This document shows, piece by piece, positions 44,233 to 51,595 of a DNA stretch of 64,000 bases; position 1 is the first letter of the stretch; each line of letters opens with the position of its first letter. The notes beneath the pieces are model-generated. The model searched no databases, had not been told where the DNA came from, and saw nothing but the letters and a program-made list of their open reading frames with translations. The position numbers were made by a program, and so were the translations under genes. The stretch spans positions 181,396-245,395 of the forward strand of contig NZ_JAMBNV010000003.1 of NCBI RefSeq assembly GCF_023715245.1, given 5' to 3'. The DNA comes from Sporosarcina luteola. Its GTDB lineage: Bacteria > Bacillota > Bacilli > Bacillales_A > Planococcaceae.

Positions 44233-44338
44233 AACGGCTTTTGAGTAAAAGCGCAGCGTTACGAGCAACGGCTTTTTGCGAGTGACAGTGTTACGAGCAG
44301 TGGCTTTTTGCGAGTAAAAGCGCAGCGTTACGAGCAGA
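44228..44338 (+). repeat. Array H, 30-37 bp degenerate units
   Basis: Three repeats carry the words ACGAGCA, GGCTTTTTGCGAGT and AAGCGCAGCGTT, of about 30, 32 and 37 bp, plus a partial fourth. It begins inside the last codons of the MFS gene, so one unit is built on coding sequence. It is longer and less regular than the other arrays. Confidence 0.7.
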
Positions 44339-44361
44339 TAATTGTCAAGAGAATAATGAAG

Positions 44362-44397
44362 CAGGCGACCAAAGTTTTCGGTTGCCTGTCTTTTTTT
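44362..44397 (+). terminator. Terminator after the MFS gene and array H
   Basis: CAGGCGACC pairs with GGTTGCCTG (one G-U pair), then TCTTTTTTT. Confidence 0.8.
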
Positions 44398-44404
44398 ATT
44401 TCCG

Positions 44405-44436
44405 ACCCCCACAAAACGACAAGCATCGTCGAATAA
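44405..44436 (+). promoter_or_regulatory. Candidate SigI promoter
   Basis: ACCCCC (44405-44410) followed 19 bases later by CGAA (44430-44433, within CGTCGAATAA) resembles SigI promoters, which have a C-rich -35 and CGAA -10. It lies about 50 bases before the secreted-protein gene beside sigI-rsgI. The spacing is an unverified match. Confidence 0.45.
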
Positions 44437-44483
44437 CTAGTATGTCCGACAAAAGGGCAAAAAATTGACGAGGTGATTTATTT

Positions 44484-45230
44484 ATGAAAAACAGATGGAA
44501 AAAAACAGGTGCAGCACTATTAATCGCAGGGTTGACAATTGGCGGGACAAGCTATGCGCTTGCTGATGGCGGAAAGGTGACGGAGCTTGTCAATCTTAAA
44601 CAACTTAACGAAGACAACAAAGTAGAGGAATCAGCGGTTAGCCCGGTAAGGGAAGTCGTGGAAACAGATGACAAGAAGACGAATAACGTCACTGCTACTA
44701 TGACGTACCAAGAAAATGCAACGACAGAAACTGACAAAGAAGATGGAACATCAGGAGCCGAAAAAGAAAAAGCAGCTGAATCAGATAAAAACGAACTTCC
44801 GGAAATTCCAGAAGGCTATACAGCAGGAAATCTTGCTGCCCTTGCGAAAGCGTATGAGCAAGCTGGAAGTCCAACTGCAAAAGCGGCAATTAAACGCAAT
44901 ATGGAACGCTCCATCGCGAAATGGGAAAGCAAGCAGCCAGTAGTGGAAGCTCCTAAAGAAGAAGTGAAGGAAACAGCGCCGGCAACTGAAGAAACGCCTA
45001 AAGTTGAAGAACCAGCGAAAGAAAAGCAAGTTGCGGACAAAGCACCAGCACAAGAAGAAAAGCCGGCTAAAGTAAAAGCGAAAAATCCTCAAGCCGAATT
45101 GAATGCAAAGCATAAAGAGCAAAAAGAGACATTGAAAGCCGCTCAAAAAACTGAACGCGAAGCATTGAAGGAAGCGCGTAAAGCTGCAAAAGAACTTGAA
45201 AAACAAGAGAAAAAAGAGAAGAAAAACTAA
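44484..45230 (+). CDS. Secreted Lys/Glu/Ala-rich protein next to sigI
   Basis: A 248-aa protein with a clear signal peptide (KKTGAALLIAGLTIGGTSYALA) and a very hydrophilic, low-complexity mature part. The middle has PEGYTAGNLAALAKAYEQAG and PTAKAAIKRNMERSIAKWE, a helical module seen in some DUF5667-like secreted proteins. The rest is Pro/Glu/Lys-rich, ending in a KEKKEKKN-like basic tail that could bind the anionic wall. AGGTGATT lies upstream. The candidate SigI promoter before it and sigI after it suggest a cell-envelope role. The function is not known. Confidence 0.78.
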   Translation: MKNRWKKTGAALLIAGLTIGGTSYALADGGKVTELVNLKQLNEDNKVEESAVSPVREVVETDDKKTNNVTATMTYQENATTETDKEDGTSGAEKEKAAESDKNELPEIPEGYTAGNLAALAKAYEQAGSPTAKAAIKRNMERSIAKWESKQPVVEAPKEEVKETAPATEETPKVEEPAKEKQVADKAPAQEEKPAKVKAKNPQAELNAKHKEQKETLKAAQKTEREALKEARKAAKELEKQEKKEKKN

Positions 45231-45314
45231 TTTACCAAAGTTTAACGCTTTCCATTTTCCGTTGCACCCATTAGAATCATAGCAATCGGAATTGATGGGA
45301 ACGGAGGGGTATAC

Positions 45315-46064
45315 ATGCTTTTGTCCATCATACAAGGGATTTTCAACAAGAAGTCTGATACAGCATTGAATGAGCTTGTATGGAAGGCGAAGACTGGCGA
45401 TGAGAAGGTCATGAACGATCTTCTTATCGCATTTACTCCGTTCATGAAAAAGACGGCTTCTTTCGTATGTGATCGATTTATTGACGAGAGTGATGAGGAA
45501 TTCAGTATTGCGATGGTCGGATTTCACGAGGCGGTTTTGATATACGATCCTGAAGAAAAGGCATCGCTTACGACATTTGCTCACTTGATCATGAAGCGGA
45601 GGCTAATCGATCATATCCGAAAAGAAGCAGTGAGGCATGCGAACGTCCTTCTATCCATAGACGATGATGGGGATGCAAAGACCTGCGAATATGCATTTGA
45701 CAAATCGTCGTTCTTTACCTATTCGGAAGAGCGGCAAGCGGCGGAACGTCGTGAAGAGATGGCTGAATATAGCAGGTTGTTGGCCGAATATGGCTTATCA
45801 TTTCATGAGCTAGCTGCAGTATCACCGAAACATGCCGATTCTCGAAAGACCGCATTTCAAATCGCCCAGATCATAGCGGAGACGCCAGAATTTTATGAGC
45901 ATCTCATTGAAAATAAAAGACTGCCAATCAAGCAGTTAGAGCATATTGTTGAAGTTTCTCGAAAAACAATCGAGCGACATCGGAAATACATCATTGCGGT
46001 TACCTTGCTGCTGAATCACAATTTTACATACTTAAAGGAATACGTCAAAGGGGAACTCATATGA
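45315..46064 (+). CDS. sigI: RNA polymerase sigma factor SigI
   Basis: A 249-aa sigma-70-like factor of the SigI group, which in B. subtilis and clostridia answers heat and cell-wall stress. Region 2 is seen in LIAFTPFMKKTASFVCDRFIDESDEEFSIAMVGFHEAV and TFAHLIMKRRLIDHIRKE; the C-terminus has the SigI-specific ending VSRKTIERHRKYIIAVTLLL. GGAGGGG lies upstream of the ATG. The stop overlaps rsgI by four bases, so sigma and anti-sigma are made together. Confidence 0.93.
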   Translation: MLLSIIQGIFNKKSDTALNELVWKAKTGDEKVMNDLLIAFTPFMKKTASFVCDRFIDESDEEFSIAMVGFHEAVLIYDPEEKASLTTFAHLIMKRRLIDHIRKEAVRHANVLLSIDDDGDAKTCEYAFDKSSFFTYSEERQAAERREEMAEYSRLLAEYGLSFHELAAVSPKHADSRKTAFQIAQIIAETPEFYEHLIENKRLPIKQLEHIVEVSRKTIERHRKYIIAVTLLLNHNFTYLKEYVKGELI

Positions 46065-47074
46065 TGCGGACATATAGAGGCGTTGTTTGCGAAAAGAAAA
46101 CTACATATATGGTGTTCCTGACGGAGAAAGGCGAATTTCTGCGCGGAGTTCCGGTTGGGGACCCTCCTGAAGTTGGGGAGGAAGCTGAGTTCACGCTCGT
46201 TGCTCCATCTTTTATTGCCAGAAGAAAGGCGAAGCCGGGGTTCGTCGGAGCTGTACTGGTTGCAGCTGCTGTACTATTTTTCATTCTGTCTTCATTAATT
46301 CCGTTGAATGAAAAAGTGATGGCGTACGTACAACTGGATGCGGGCATAGCGATGGAATTTGGAGTGAACCGGGAAGGACATGTCATTTCCTTGCGATATT
46401 TAAAGGATAAGCGGAATGAAGAGGATCGCCTATCAGCATGGAAGGGGCAGCCCATCCAAACCGTATTGGACATGGCCGTGTTGGAATTAACGGGGAACGA
46501 CAACAAGCAGGTAAGTATTACGACCATCTATCCAACCCGTGAAAGGGCACAGGAGACGCGTCAGCTGATTGGTGACGCCGTGCAGGAAGTCCGCGCCAGG
46601 CATGAAGAAATCACCTTGCAAATTGCGGAGAGTTCGCCAGAGGAAAGAAAAGTGGCAAACAAGAAGAACATGTCGATCCATCAATTCCAATCGCTCGAGA
46701 GTAAAAAGAAAAAGCATCCTGTAAAGAATGTGAATCCGGGTGAGAAGAAACCGGTTCAGCCTCACAATGATACTTTGCAAAAACCGAAGAAGGATATCGT
46801 CCCTCCTTCTCATTCGCAACAGCAGAAGATGGAGAAGGAAAAGGGTCGTCCACATAAATCGGAAGATCAACAAGGTCCACCTGCAGAAAAGTCTAAGAAC
46901 AAACCGGACAAAGGGCGAAGTGAAAAGGTGCCGCCTCATGCGGATCAGCAAGGACCACCGTCTCATTCGTCATCGGTCGATAACCAAAGTAAAGACAATC
47001 AAGGACCACCTGCAAAACAACATAAGGATAGTCCATCAAATACTAACAAACAGATTCCGCAAAATAACAAATGA
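46061..47074 (+). CDS. rsgI: Anti-sigma factor RsgI
   Basis: A membrane anti-sigma factor of 337 aa. The N-terminal ~60 residues form the RsgI domain (YRGVVCEKKTTYMVFLTEKGEFLRG) that holds SigI in the cytoplasm. One membrane segment is at about residues 65-84. The outer part starts with VMAYVQLDAGIAMEFGVN (the conserved periplasmic module) and then becomes a Pro/Gln/Lys-rich tail with repeated DQQGPP or DNQGPP words, likely to contact the wall. AAAGGGGAA lies upstream. ATG 46061 or 46064 may be used. Confidence 0.9.
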   Translation: MMRTYRGVVCEKKTTYMVFLTEKGEFLRGVPVGDPPEVGEEAEFTLVAPSFIARRKAKPGFVGAVLVAAAVLFFILSSLIPLNEKVMAYVQLDAGIAMEFGVNREGHVISLRYLKDKRNEEDRLSAWKGQPIQTVLDMAVLELTGNDNKQVSITTIYPTRERAQETRQLIGDAVQEVRARHEEITLQIAESSPEERKVANKKNMSIHQFQSLESKKKKHPVKNVNPGEKKPVQPHNDTLQKPKKDIVPPSHSQQQKMEKEKGRPHKSEDQQGPPAEKSKNKPDKGRSEKVPPHADQQGPPSHSSSVDNQSKDNQGPPAKQHKDSPSNTNKQIPQNNK

Positions 47075-47124
47075 GGCTGTTGCAGATCATCAGTTTTTAC
47101 TGACAATCTGCAGCAGCCTCTTCT
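47073..47124 (+). terminator. Terminator after rsgI
   Basis: GAGGCTGTTGCAGAT pairs with ATCTGCAGCAGCCTC (one G-U pair) and is followed by TTCTTG. Confidence 0.8.
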
Positions 47125-47146
47125 TGTTAGTTAATAAATTGTGGCT

Positions 47147-47335
47147 CGCGTCCAAAGCGAGTCACTCCGCGTCCATAGCAAACTATTCCGCGTCCAAAGC
47201 GAGCTATTCCGCGTCCAAAGCGAGCTATTCCGCGTCCAAAGCGAGCTATTCCGCGCCCAAAGCGAGCCATTCCGCGTCCAAAGCGAGCCACTCCGCGTCC
47301 AAAGCGAGCCATTCCGCGTCCAAAGCGAGCAACAA
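47147..47335 (+). repeat. Tandem array I, nine 21-bp units, anchor CGCGTCCAAAGCGAG
   Basis: CGCGTCC or a one-base variant starts at 47147, 47168, 47189, 47210, 47231, 47252, 47273, 47294 and 47315, exactly 21 bp apart. Each unit ends in a short CTATTC or CCATTC part. It fills the gap between the rsgI terminator and the 3' end of the opposing yisP-like gene. Confidence 0.93.
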
Positions 47336-47339
47336 ACGC

Positions 47340-48161
47340 TTACACTTCTTTCAAAATCGATTCCACTGTCGATTCGACTTCCGCACGGTTCATTTTTTCC
47401 TGTCCGCCCTGCATCGCACCGATCGTCCGCTTCGCAAGGGCAAGCGGGATTTTGCAGAACAACAGGATGTTCTTATTTGAAATTGATTCGATATAGTCAT
47501 CAGCTTTTTTCAAATTCGCCTCTGCATACTCGAACAGGTCATGCCTGTCCCATCCTTCAGGAAGGAAACGGACGCCGCGCTCCGCATCTTCCTCTTGATT
47601 GCGCAGCATATTTACTGCCTGCAATCCGCGACCATACCCGATCGCCAAGTCGCGATCCGTCTTTGTCCCGTCATACTGTTCCCAAATATCGGAAAGCATC
47701 ACACCGACAAGACCCGCTACATAATATGTATAGTCGTCTAAATCCTCTTTCGTTTGAACAAGGAAATCCTTGCCGACCCATTTTGCCATGCCATCCGCCA
47801 TGATGCTCGTCGACTCTTTCACTTTGGCGACGATGCCTGCAGGACAGACGGCGAGCCAGTCGCCAAGTCGCAATGTTACTTCCGGCAAGAGGTTTTCATA
47901 GGGCTTGAGGAGAGCGCGATACGCAGCGACGTCAAATAAGTCGGTTTGCAGGAGCTTGCTCGTCGACTGCAGCAGATGCTGCTTGCTTTCCGGATGCAGT
48001 TCTTCATGATCTTCTATTTCATCTATCGCACGCATACATAAATAAGCGGAGCCTACCGTCTTCCGCAAGGTGGGATTCAATAATTTAATCGGAATATAGA
48101 AGGTTCTGCTCGTCAGCTTCAGTACGTGCATCGCTTCTTTTTGCAGTTTCGCTTCGTTCAT
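47340..48161 (-). CDS. Phytoene/squalene synthase family protein (YisP-like)
   Basis: A 273-aa protein of the head-to-head prenyl synthase fold. The first Asp-rich motif is DEIED near residue 47. The second, NxxRDxxED in phytoene and squalene synthases, reads NMLRNQEED here, so the first aspartate is asparagine. B. subtilis YisP is similar and acts as a farnesyl diphosphate phosphatase rather than a synthase. The protein may thus make farnesol or a C30 product; the sequence alone does not decide. AAGGAGG lies eight bases upstream of the ATG. Confidence 0.82.
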   Translation of the reverse strand: MNEAKLQKEAMHVLKLTSRTFYIPIKLLNPTLRKTVGSAYLCMRAIDEIEDHEELHPESKQHLLQSTSKLLQTDLFDVAAYRALLKPYENLLPEVTLRLGDWLAVCPAGIVAKVKESTSIMADGMAKWVGKDFLVQTKEDLDDYTYYVAGLVGVMLSDIWEQYDGTKTDRDLAIGYGRGLQAVNMLRNQEEDAERGVRFLPEGWDRHDLFEYAEANLKKADDYIESISNKNILLFCKIPLALAKRTIGAMQGGQEKMNRAEVESTVESILKEV

Positions 48162-48286
48162 AATAGGGGTCCTCCTTCATTTCTTGAAGCAGTTCTTATT
48201 GAATATCATACACTATTCCATGAAGCAGTTGCCAACCCTATCGTTGTAGAATAAATAAAAATAGAGAAAGTTTTTCAAATTACCTA

Positions 48287-48316
48287 TTGACAATGAATAA
48301 TTGGAAATGGTATCCT
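48287..48316 (+). promoter_or_regulatory. Strong promoter before the small-ORF cluster
   Basis: A perfect -35 TTGACA (48287-48292) and TATCCT (48311-48316), 18 bases apart, with TGG just before the -10. It lies about 40 bases upstream of the first small ORF. Confidence 0.6.
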
Positions 48317-48356
48317 CAGAAAGTAAGTTATTCTAGTAATAGAGGAGGTACGGAAA

Positions 48357-48425
48357 ATGAAAAAAGCAATCGTAATCATAAACAACTTCATACTTGATCC
48401 GTGCCTGACTAATCTCTCTTTCTAA
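48357..48425 (+). CDS. Leader-like 22-aa peptide
   Basis: A short ORF with GAGGAGGTACGG just upstream of its ATG; its sequence is mainly Ile, Asn and Leu (MKKAIVIINNFILDPC at the start). Two hairpins follow within 80 bases. The layout of promoter, tiny ORF and hairpins resembles attenuation leaders, but no large regulated gene follows at once. I do not recognise the peptide. Confidence 0.55.
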   Translation: MKKAIVIINNFILDPCLTNLSF

Positions 48426-48437
48426 TTGTAGACCGAG

Positions 48438-48462
48438 GAATGGCATGGTATGCCGTTCTTTT
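48438..48462 (+). terminator. Hairpin after the leader-like peptide
   Basis: GAATGGCA pairs with TGCCGTTC (one G-U pair) over a five-base loop, followed by TTTTATA. It may be a weak terminator. Confidence 0.5.
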
Positions 48463-48467
48463 ATATG

Positions 48468-48502
48468 AGCACACGCTTATGCAAAAGGCGTGTGCTTTTT
48501 TG
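48468..48502 (+). terminator. Strong terminator within the small-ORF cluster
   Basis: AGCACACGC pairs perfectly with GCGTGTGCT and runs into six T. Confidence 0.85.
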
Positions 48503-48586
48503 TGTCTTCATATGAAAGAATATTCGGTGTTTTCACGCTGTGCGTGTGGCATATAAACAAAAACTAGATGAAAAGGAGTGTTTCCG

Positions 48587-48646
48587 ATGATTAATGTAGG
48601 GCTGCAACGGAAAGTATTGATGATGGTGTCTCTGGATAGTGGGTAG
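48587..48646 (+). CDS. 19-aa peptide ORF
   Basis: A 19-codon ORF with AAAAGGAGTG about nine bases before the ATG. Its peptide (MINVGLQRKVLMMVSLDSG) has no recognised family. Two bases after its stop the next short ORF begins. Real translation is suggested by the ribosome-binding site only. Confidence 0.45.
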   Translation: MINVGLQRKVLMMVSLDSG

Positions 48647-48648
48647 CG

Positions 48649-48705
48649 ATGTTCCCCGCAAGTGAATTGATTCAACTAAAAAATAAAGGAGGAAAAGCAA
48701 AATGA
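48649..48705 (+). CDS. 18-aa peptide ORF coupled to the next small ORF
   Basis: An 18-codon ORF, beginning MFPASELIQLKNKGG, whose TGA stop overlaps the ATG of the following ORF (ATGA). Its last codons contain the AAAGGAGG ribosome-binding site of that ORF, which suggests translational coupling or control. Its own ribosome-binding site is poor; it may depend on the ORF just upstream. Confidence 0.4.
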   Translation: MFPASELIQLKNKGGKAK

Positions 48706-48824
48706 TTATTCAAAACGCGAGACATGAAGAGCATGAACGAATAAATAAAACAAAATTGATGGAGTGGGAATCTCCAAAATGGTTAGATGATAACGGCGGC
48801 ACGATAGGTGAACGTCGACTGTAA
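48702..48824 (+). CDS. 40-aa hydrophilic peptide
   Basis: A 40-codon ORF with AAAGGAGG eight to nine bases before its ATG. The peptide is charged, with an EEHERINKTKLMEWE helix and a GGTIGERRL tail. No known family. The strong site and its position in a chain of short ORFs make it likely to be translated. Confidence 0.55.
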   Translation: MIIQNARHEEHERINKTKLMEWESPKWLDDNGGTIGERRL

Positions 48825-48860
48825 TCTCGTTTAAGGTCCCTCTCCAAGAGGAGAATATAT

Positions 48861-49016
48861 ATGTATACAATTGATAGAGAAGTAGTTCAACGACATATGG
48901 AAGATATGCGGCAGGAAGTCGAACAGTTCCGCATGGAGCAAAAAGCGCTCAAACGCAAAAAGAAAGAGCGGAAAAACGTTCCATTCTGGACGATTTTCTT
49001 CTGCTTCTTCAATTAA
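48861..49016 (+). CDS. 51-aa basic peptide with hydrophobic tail
   Basis: A 51-codon ORF with AAGAGGAGAA upstream. The first 38 residues are charged and helical with a lysine-rich end (KRKKKERK); the last ~12 (VPFWTIFFCFF) are hydrophobic, as in small membrane-tethered or C-tail-anchored peptides. A terminator hairpin follows seven bases after the stop. The family is unknown. Confidence 0.6.
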   Translation: MYTIDREVVQRHMEDMRQEVEQFRMEQKALKRKKKERKNVPFWTIFFCFFN

Positions 49017-49022
49017 AAGATG

Positions 49023-49060
49023 GAGCGTTCCCTAAGCAAATAGGGGAACGTTCTTTTCTT
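49023..49060 (+). terminator. Terminator of the small-ORF cluster
   Basis: GAGCGTTCCC pairs with GGGGAACGTTC and is followed by TTTTCTT. Confidence 0.8.
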
Positions 49061-49198
49061 ATGAGCAAATTTATACGAAAAGTATCTTGAATGTGAGATA
49101 ATTACCAGGTCAATAAATGATGCCCCAGTTTTATAGGGGAACGCATACCTTCCTATAGAGAGGCAATGCTAAGATAAAAAGAGAAGGAGTCCAACAAC

Positions 49199-49768
49199 AT
49201 GACTATATCAGTAAAAGCGATTATCGGCAGCACAAGCTCGTCTTCATACAACTTGAAAGTGGTTGAATATTTGAGGAAGAAATATGCAGATAAACTTACT
49301 ATTACACCTGTATTCATTAATGATGTCGAAATGTTTTCTGTTGATATAGAAGGCAATCCGTCAGAAAACGTTACAGATTTCCTGGATAACGTTCGGGATT
49401 CCGATGCGGTCCTATTTGCAGTGCCTGAATACAACTTCTCCATTCCAGGAGTAATGAAAAACGCTGTCGACTGGCTGTCGAGAAGCAATTTCGCAATTAA
49501 AGACAAGCCTGCTTTCATGATCGGTGCTTCAATGGGTGTGATGGGAAGTGTCCGTGCTCAACTGCATTTACGTGAGATTTTGACGAACCCGATGCTTTCT
49601 CCTGCGCTCTTGCCAAACAATGAAGTATATATCGGTTCCGTCCATGAGAAAATGGACGAAACGGGTCAATTGACAGACCAAGCGACGATTGATTTCTTGG
49701 ATAAAGTCGTTAACAACTTCATCGATTTTTATTCGCAAAGAAAAGAGTTAGCTGAAATCTCTAAATAA
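49199..49768 (+). CDS. NADPH-dependent FMN reductase-family protein
   Basis: A 189-aa flavodoxin-like reductase (FMN_red family). The FMN-phosphate loop is GSTSSSSYN near residue 10; the family signature PEYNFSIPGVMKNAVDWL is near residue 80, and IGASMGVMGSVRAQLHLREIL follows. Such enzymes reduce FMN, quinones or azo compounds using NADPH. The ATG has AAGGAG upstream. It is convergent with metI and shares a terminator. Confidence 0.9.
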   Translation: MTISVKAIIGSTSSSSYNLKVVEYLRKKYADKLTITPVFINDVEMFSVDIEGNPSENVTDFLDNVRDSDAVLFAVPEYNFSIPGVMKNAVDWLSRSNFAIKDKPAFMIGASMGVMGSVRAQLHLREILTNPMLSPALLPNNEVYIGSVHEKMDETGQLTDQATIDFLDKVVNNFIDFYSQRKELAEISK

Positions 49769-49770
49769 TA

Positions 49771-49806
49771 AAAGGACCGTCTCGTTCACCGAGACGGCCT
49801 TTTTTA
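49771..49806. terminator. Terminator after the FMN reductase gene
   Basis: AAGGACCGTCTCG pairs with CGAGACGGCCTT (one mismatch) and is followed by T residues; it probably also serves metI on the other strand. Confidence 0.85.
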
Positions 49807-50931
49807 TTATTGACTGACAGCCGTCGTTTCTGCCGCTGCATTGATGGCTTGCTTAAGATCGGCGATCAAGTCTTCGGCTTCCTCGAGTCCGACCGAGAAA
49901 CGCAATAACCGTTTATCGACACCGCGCCTTTCCCGTTCTTCCTCAGGGATTTCTGCATGGGTCTGCGTCGTCGGATACGTGATCAAACTTTCCACTCCTC
50001 CGAGACTTTCGGCAAATGTGATGAGCTTCAAGTTTTGCAATAGCGGATCGACCCATTCGCTTTCCCGTACCCTGAATGAAATCATGCCGCCTTTTCCTGC
50101 ATAGAGGACGTCATCGACAAGCGGTTCGTTTTTTAAATAAGAGACGAGTTCCTTCGCATTGGCATCATGCTGTTTCATGCGCACATGCAACGTCTTCAAT
50201 CCGCGGATGACGAGCCAGGAGTCGAACGGGGAAAGCGTCGCGCCGATCGCATTATGATTTTCGCCTAGACGGTTGCACAGCTCTTCTCCCTTGGCGACGA
50301 CTAGCCCGGCAAGCACATCATTATGACCGCCGATATATTTCGTCGCGCTATGGATGACGATATCTGCCCCGAGCTCAATCGGGCGTTGGTAGTACGGAGT
50401 CAAAAATGTATTATCGACGATGACAAGCAAGTTGTGCTTTCTCGCAATCTCTACATACTGTTCGATATTGATTTCCAGCATCAGCGGGTTCGTCGGTGTT
50501 TCGATGAAGATCGCCTTCGTGTTTTCGGTGATCAGCTTTTCCGTTTCCTCGACGTTATCAAAAGAAGAATACGACGTCCGGACGTTATACAGATCTGCGT
50601 AATGGTCAAACAATCGGAATGTGCCACCGTATAGGTCGTCAGGAGCAATCAATTCATCTCCCGATTTGAACAGCGAAAGGACGAGCTGAATCGCTGCCAT
50701 GCCCGAGCTGCACGCGTAGCCGCGGTCGCCGTTTTCCAAATTGGCGATGCCTTCCTCGAGGATCGTCCGTGTCGGATTTTTTGTCCGTGTATAATCGTAA
50801 CCGGTTGATAGACCCAATCCATCATGCTTGTACGCTGTTGAAAAATGTAGGGGAGGATTGACCGCCCCGGTTCTCGGATCGCTCTGGTTTCCTATTTGCA
50901 CCAATTTTGTGTTAATGCTCTGCTTTGTCAA
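49807..50931 (-). CDS. metI: Cystathionine gamma-synthase / O-acetylhomoserine thiolyase MetI
   Basis: A 374-aa PLP enzyme of methionine synthesis. SSGMAAIQ, the DLYGGTFRLF block, the PLP lysine in SATKYIGGHND and GGVESLITYPTTQTHAEIP are hallmarks, and the protein follows B. subtilis MetI closely. The start is chosen as TTG 50931: AAAGGAG directly touches an ATG at 50940 but is nine bases from this TTG, giving MTKQSINTKLVQIGN. A SAM riboswitch lies upstream. No metC follows; the next gene on this strand is elsewhere. Confidence 0.9.
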   Translation of the reverse strand: MTKQSINTKLVQIGNQSDPRTGAVNPPLHFSTAYKHDGLGLSTGYDYTRTKNPTRTILEEGIANLENGDRGYACSSGMAAIQLVLSLFKSGDELIAPDDLYGGTFRLFDHYADLYNVRTSYSSFDNVEETEKLITENTKAIFIETPTNPLMLEINIEQYVEIARKHNLLVIVDNTFLTPYYQRPIELGADIVIHSATKYIGGHNDVLAGLVVAKGEELCNRLGENHNAIGATLSPFDSWLVIRGLKTLHVRMKQHDANAKELVSYLKNEPLVDDVLYAGKGGMISFRVRESEWVDPLLQNLKLITFAESLGGVESLITYPTTQTHAEIPEEERERRGVDKRLLRFSVGLEEAEDLIADLKQAINAAAETTAVSQ

Positions 50932-50954
50932 GTTGCCCATCTCCTTTGCCTAGT

Positions 50955-51116
50955 AAAAAAGAGGCCTCTCCAATTAAGAAGAGGGCCTCCAACATCGTTG
51001 AAATCAATCTTCTTATCTTCAAGGCGCAGTTCGCCTTTTGGAATTAGCACCATACCAAAATCGGGCTGGTTGCTGAGACTTCATCGGGCCAATCCCTCCG
51101 TCTCTCGTGATAAGAA
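50955..51116 (-). ncRNA. SAM-I riboswitch (S-box) before metI
   Basis: On the minus strand: TTCTTATCACGAGAG, GGAGGGATTGGCCCGATGA, CAGCAACC and GGTGCTAATTCC, closed by GATAAGAA (51010-51116). A terminator (GAGGCC...GGCCTC, then TTTTTT; 50955-50990) follows. SAM binding should stop transcription, so metI is on when SAM is low. Confidence 0.95.
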
Positions 51117-51215
51117 TCAAAATATGTAATTGTTAGAAAAAACATTTATCTAAAGTTATCATGCATCCAGACGGATTGCAAGAAGTTTCGGAAATGAATG
51201 TCCGTGACCTTTTGC

Positions 51216-51221
51216 TATAAT
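51216..51221 (+). promoter_or_regulatory. Extended -10 before the SMR-SMR-MATE cluster
   Basis: TGCTATAAT, with no strong -35. It lies about 35 bases upstream of the first SMR gene. No guanidine (ykkC) riboswitch is visible. Confidence 0.5.
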
Positions 51222-51253
51222 GGGTGCATGTTGAATGATGAGGAGGATTTCCA

Positions 51254-51592
51254 TTGGCTTGGCTTTATGTTTTATTGGCGGCGATCGTCGAGATCTTTTG
51301 GGTGATCGGACTTCGGTATTCCGATTCGGTACTCGAGTGGGCAGGGACTATCGTTGCAATCGTCATTAGCTTCTACGCAATTATAAAGGCATGCGAGACG
51401 TTGCCATCCGGGACGGTGTATGCAGTCTTCACCGGTTCCGGAGCGGCGGCGATCGTTCTAATCGATTTCCTGTTTTTCAATGCGGAGTTTTCCATCGCTA
51501 AAGTGATCTTCATCGCGATTATCATCGTGGGAGTTATCGGGATAAAAATGACGACGGCTGCATCCGGTGAAGCAACGGAAGGGGGCGATTGA
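51254..51592 (+). CDS. SMR-family efflux subunit, YkkC-like
   Basis: A 112-aa four-helix small multidrug resistance protein. The glutamate in helix 1 (AAIVEIFWVIGL) that couples proton exchange is present, as is the conserved TVYAVFTGSGAAA loop of helix 3. It resembles B. subtilis YkkC. The TTG start has AGGAGG seven bases upstream. Three bases separate it from a second SMR gene, so they probably form a two-part pump. Confidence 0.88.
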   Translation: MAWLYVLLAAIVEIFWVIGLRYSDSVLEWAGTIVAIVISFYAIIKACETLPSGTVYAVFTGSGAAAIVLIDFLFFNAEFSIAKVIFIAIIIVGVIGIKMTTAASGEATEGGD

Positions 51593-51595
51593 GAT

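Noticed and set aside
44405..44436. SigI -10 at all TGTCGAATA sites
   Set aside because: Only this site has a C-rich -35 at a fitting distance; the others lack it.
47141..47803. Repetitive ORFs over array I
   Set aside because: They are open only because the 21-bp unit is a multiple of three; the second half is antisense to the yisP-like gene.
51120..51253. Guanidine (ykkC) riboswitch before the SMR genes
   Set aside because: None of its conserved words is visible; only a promoter-like TGCTATAAT is seen.
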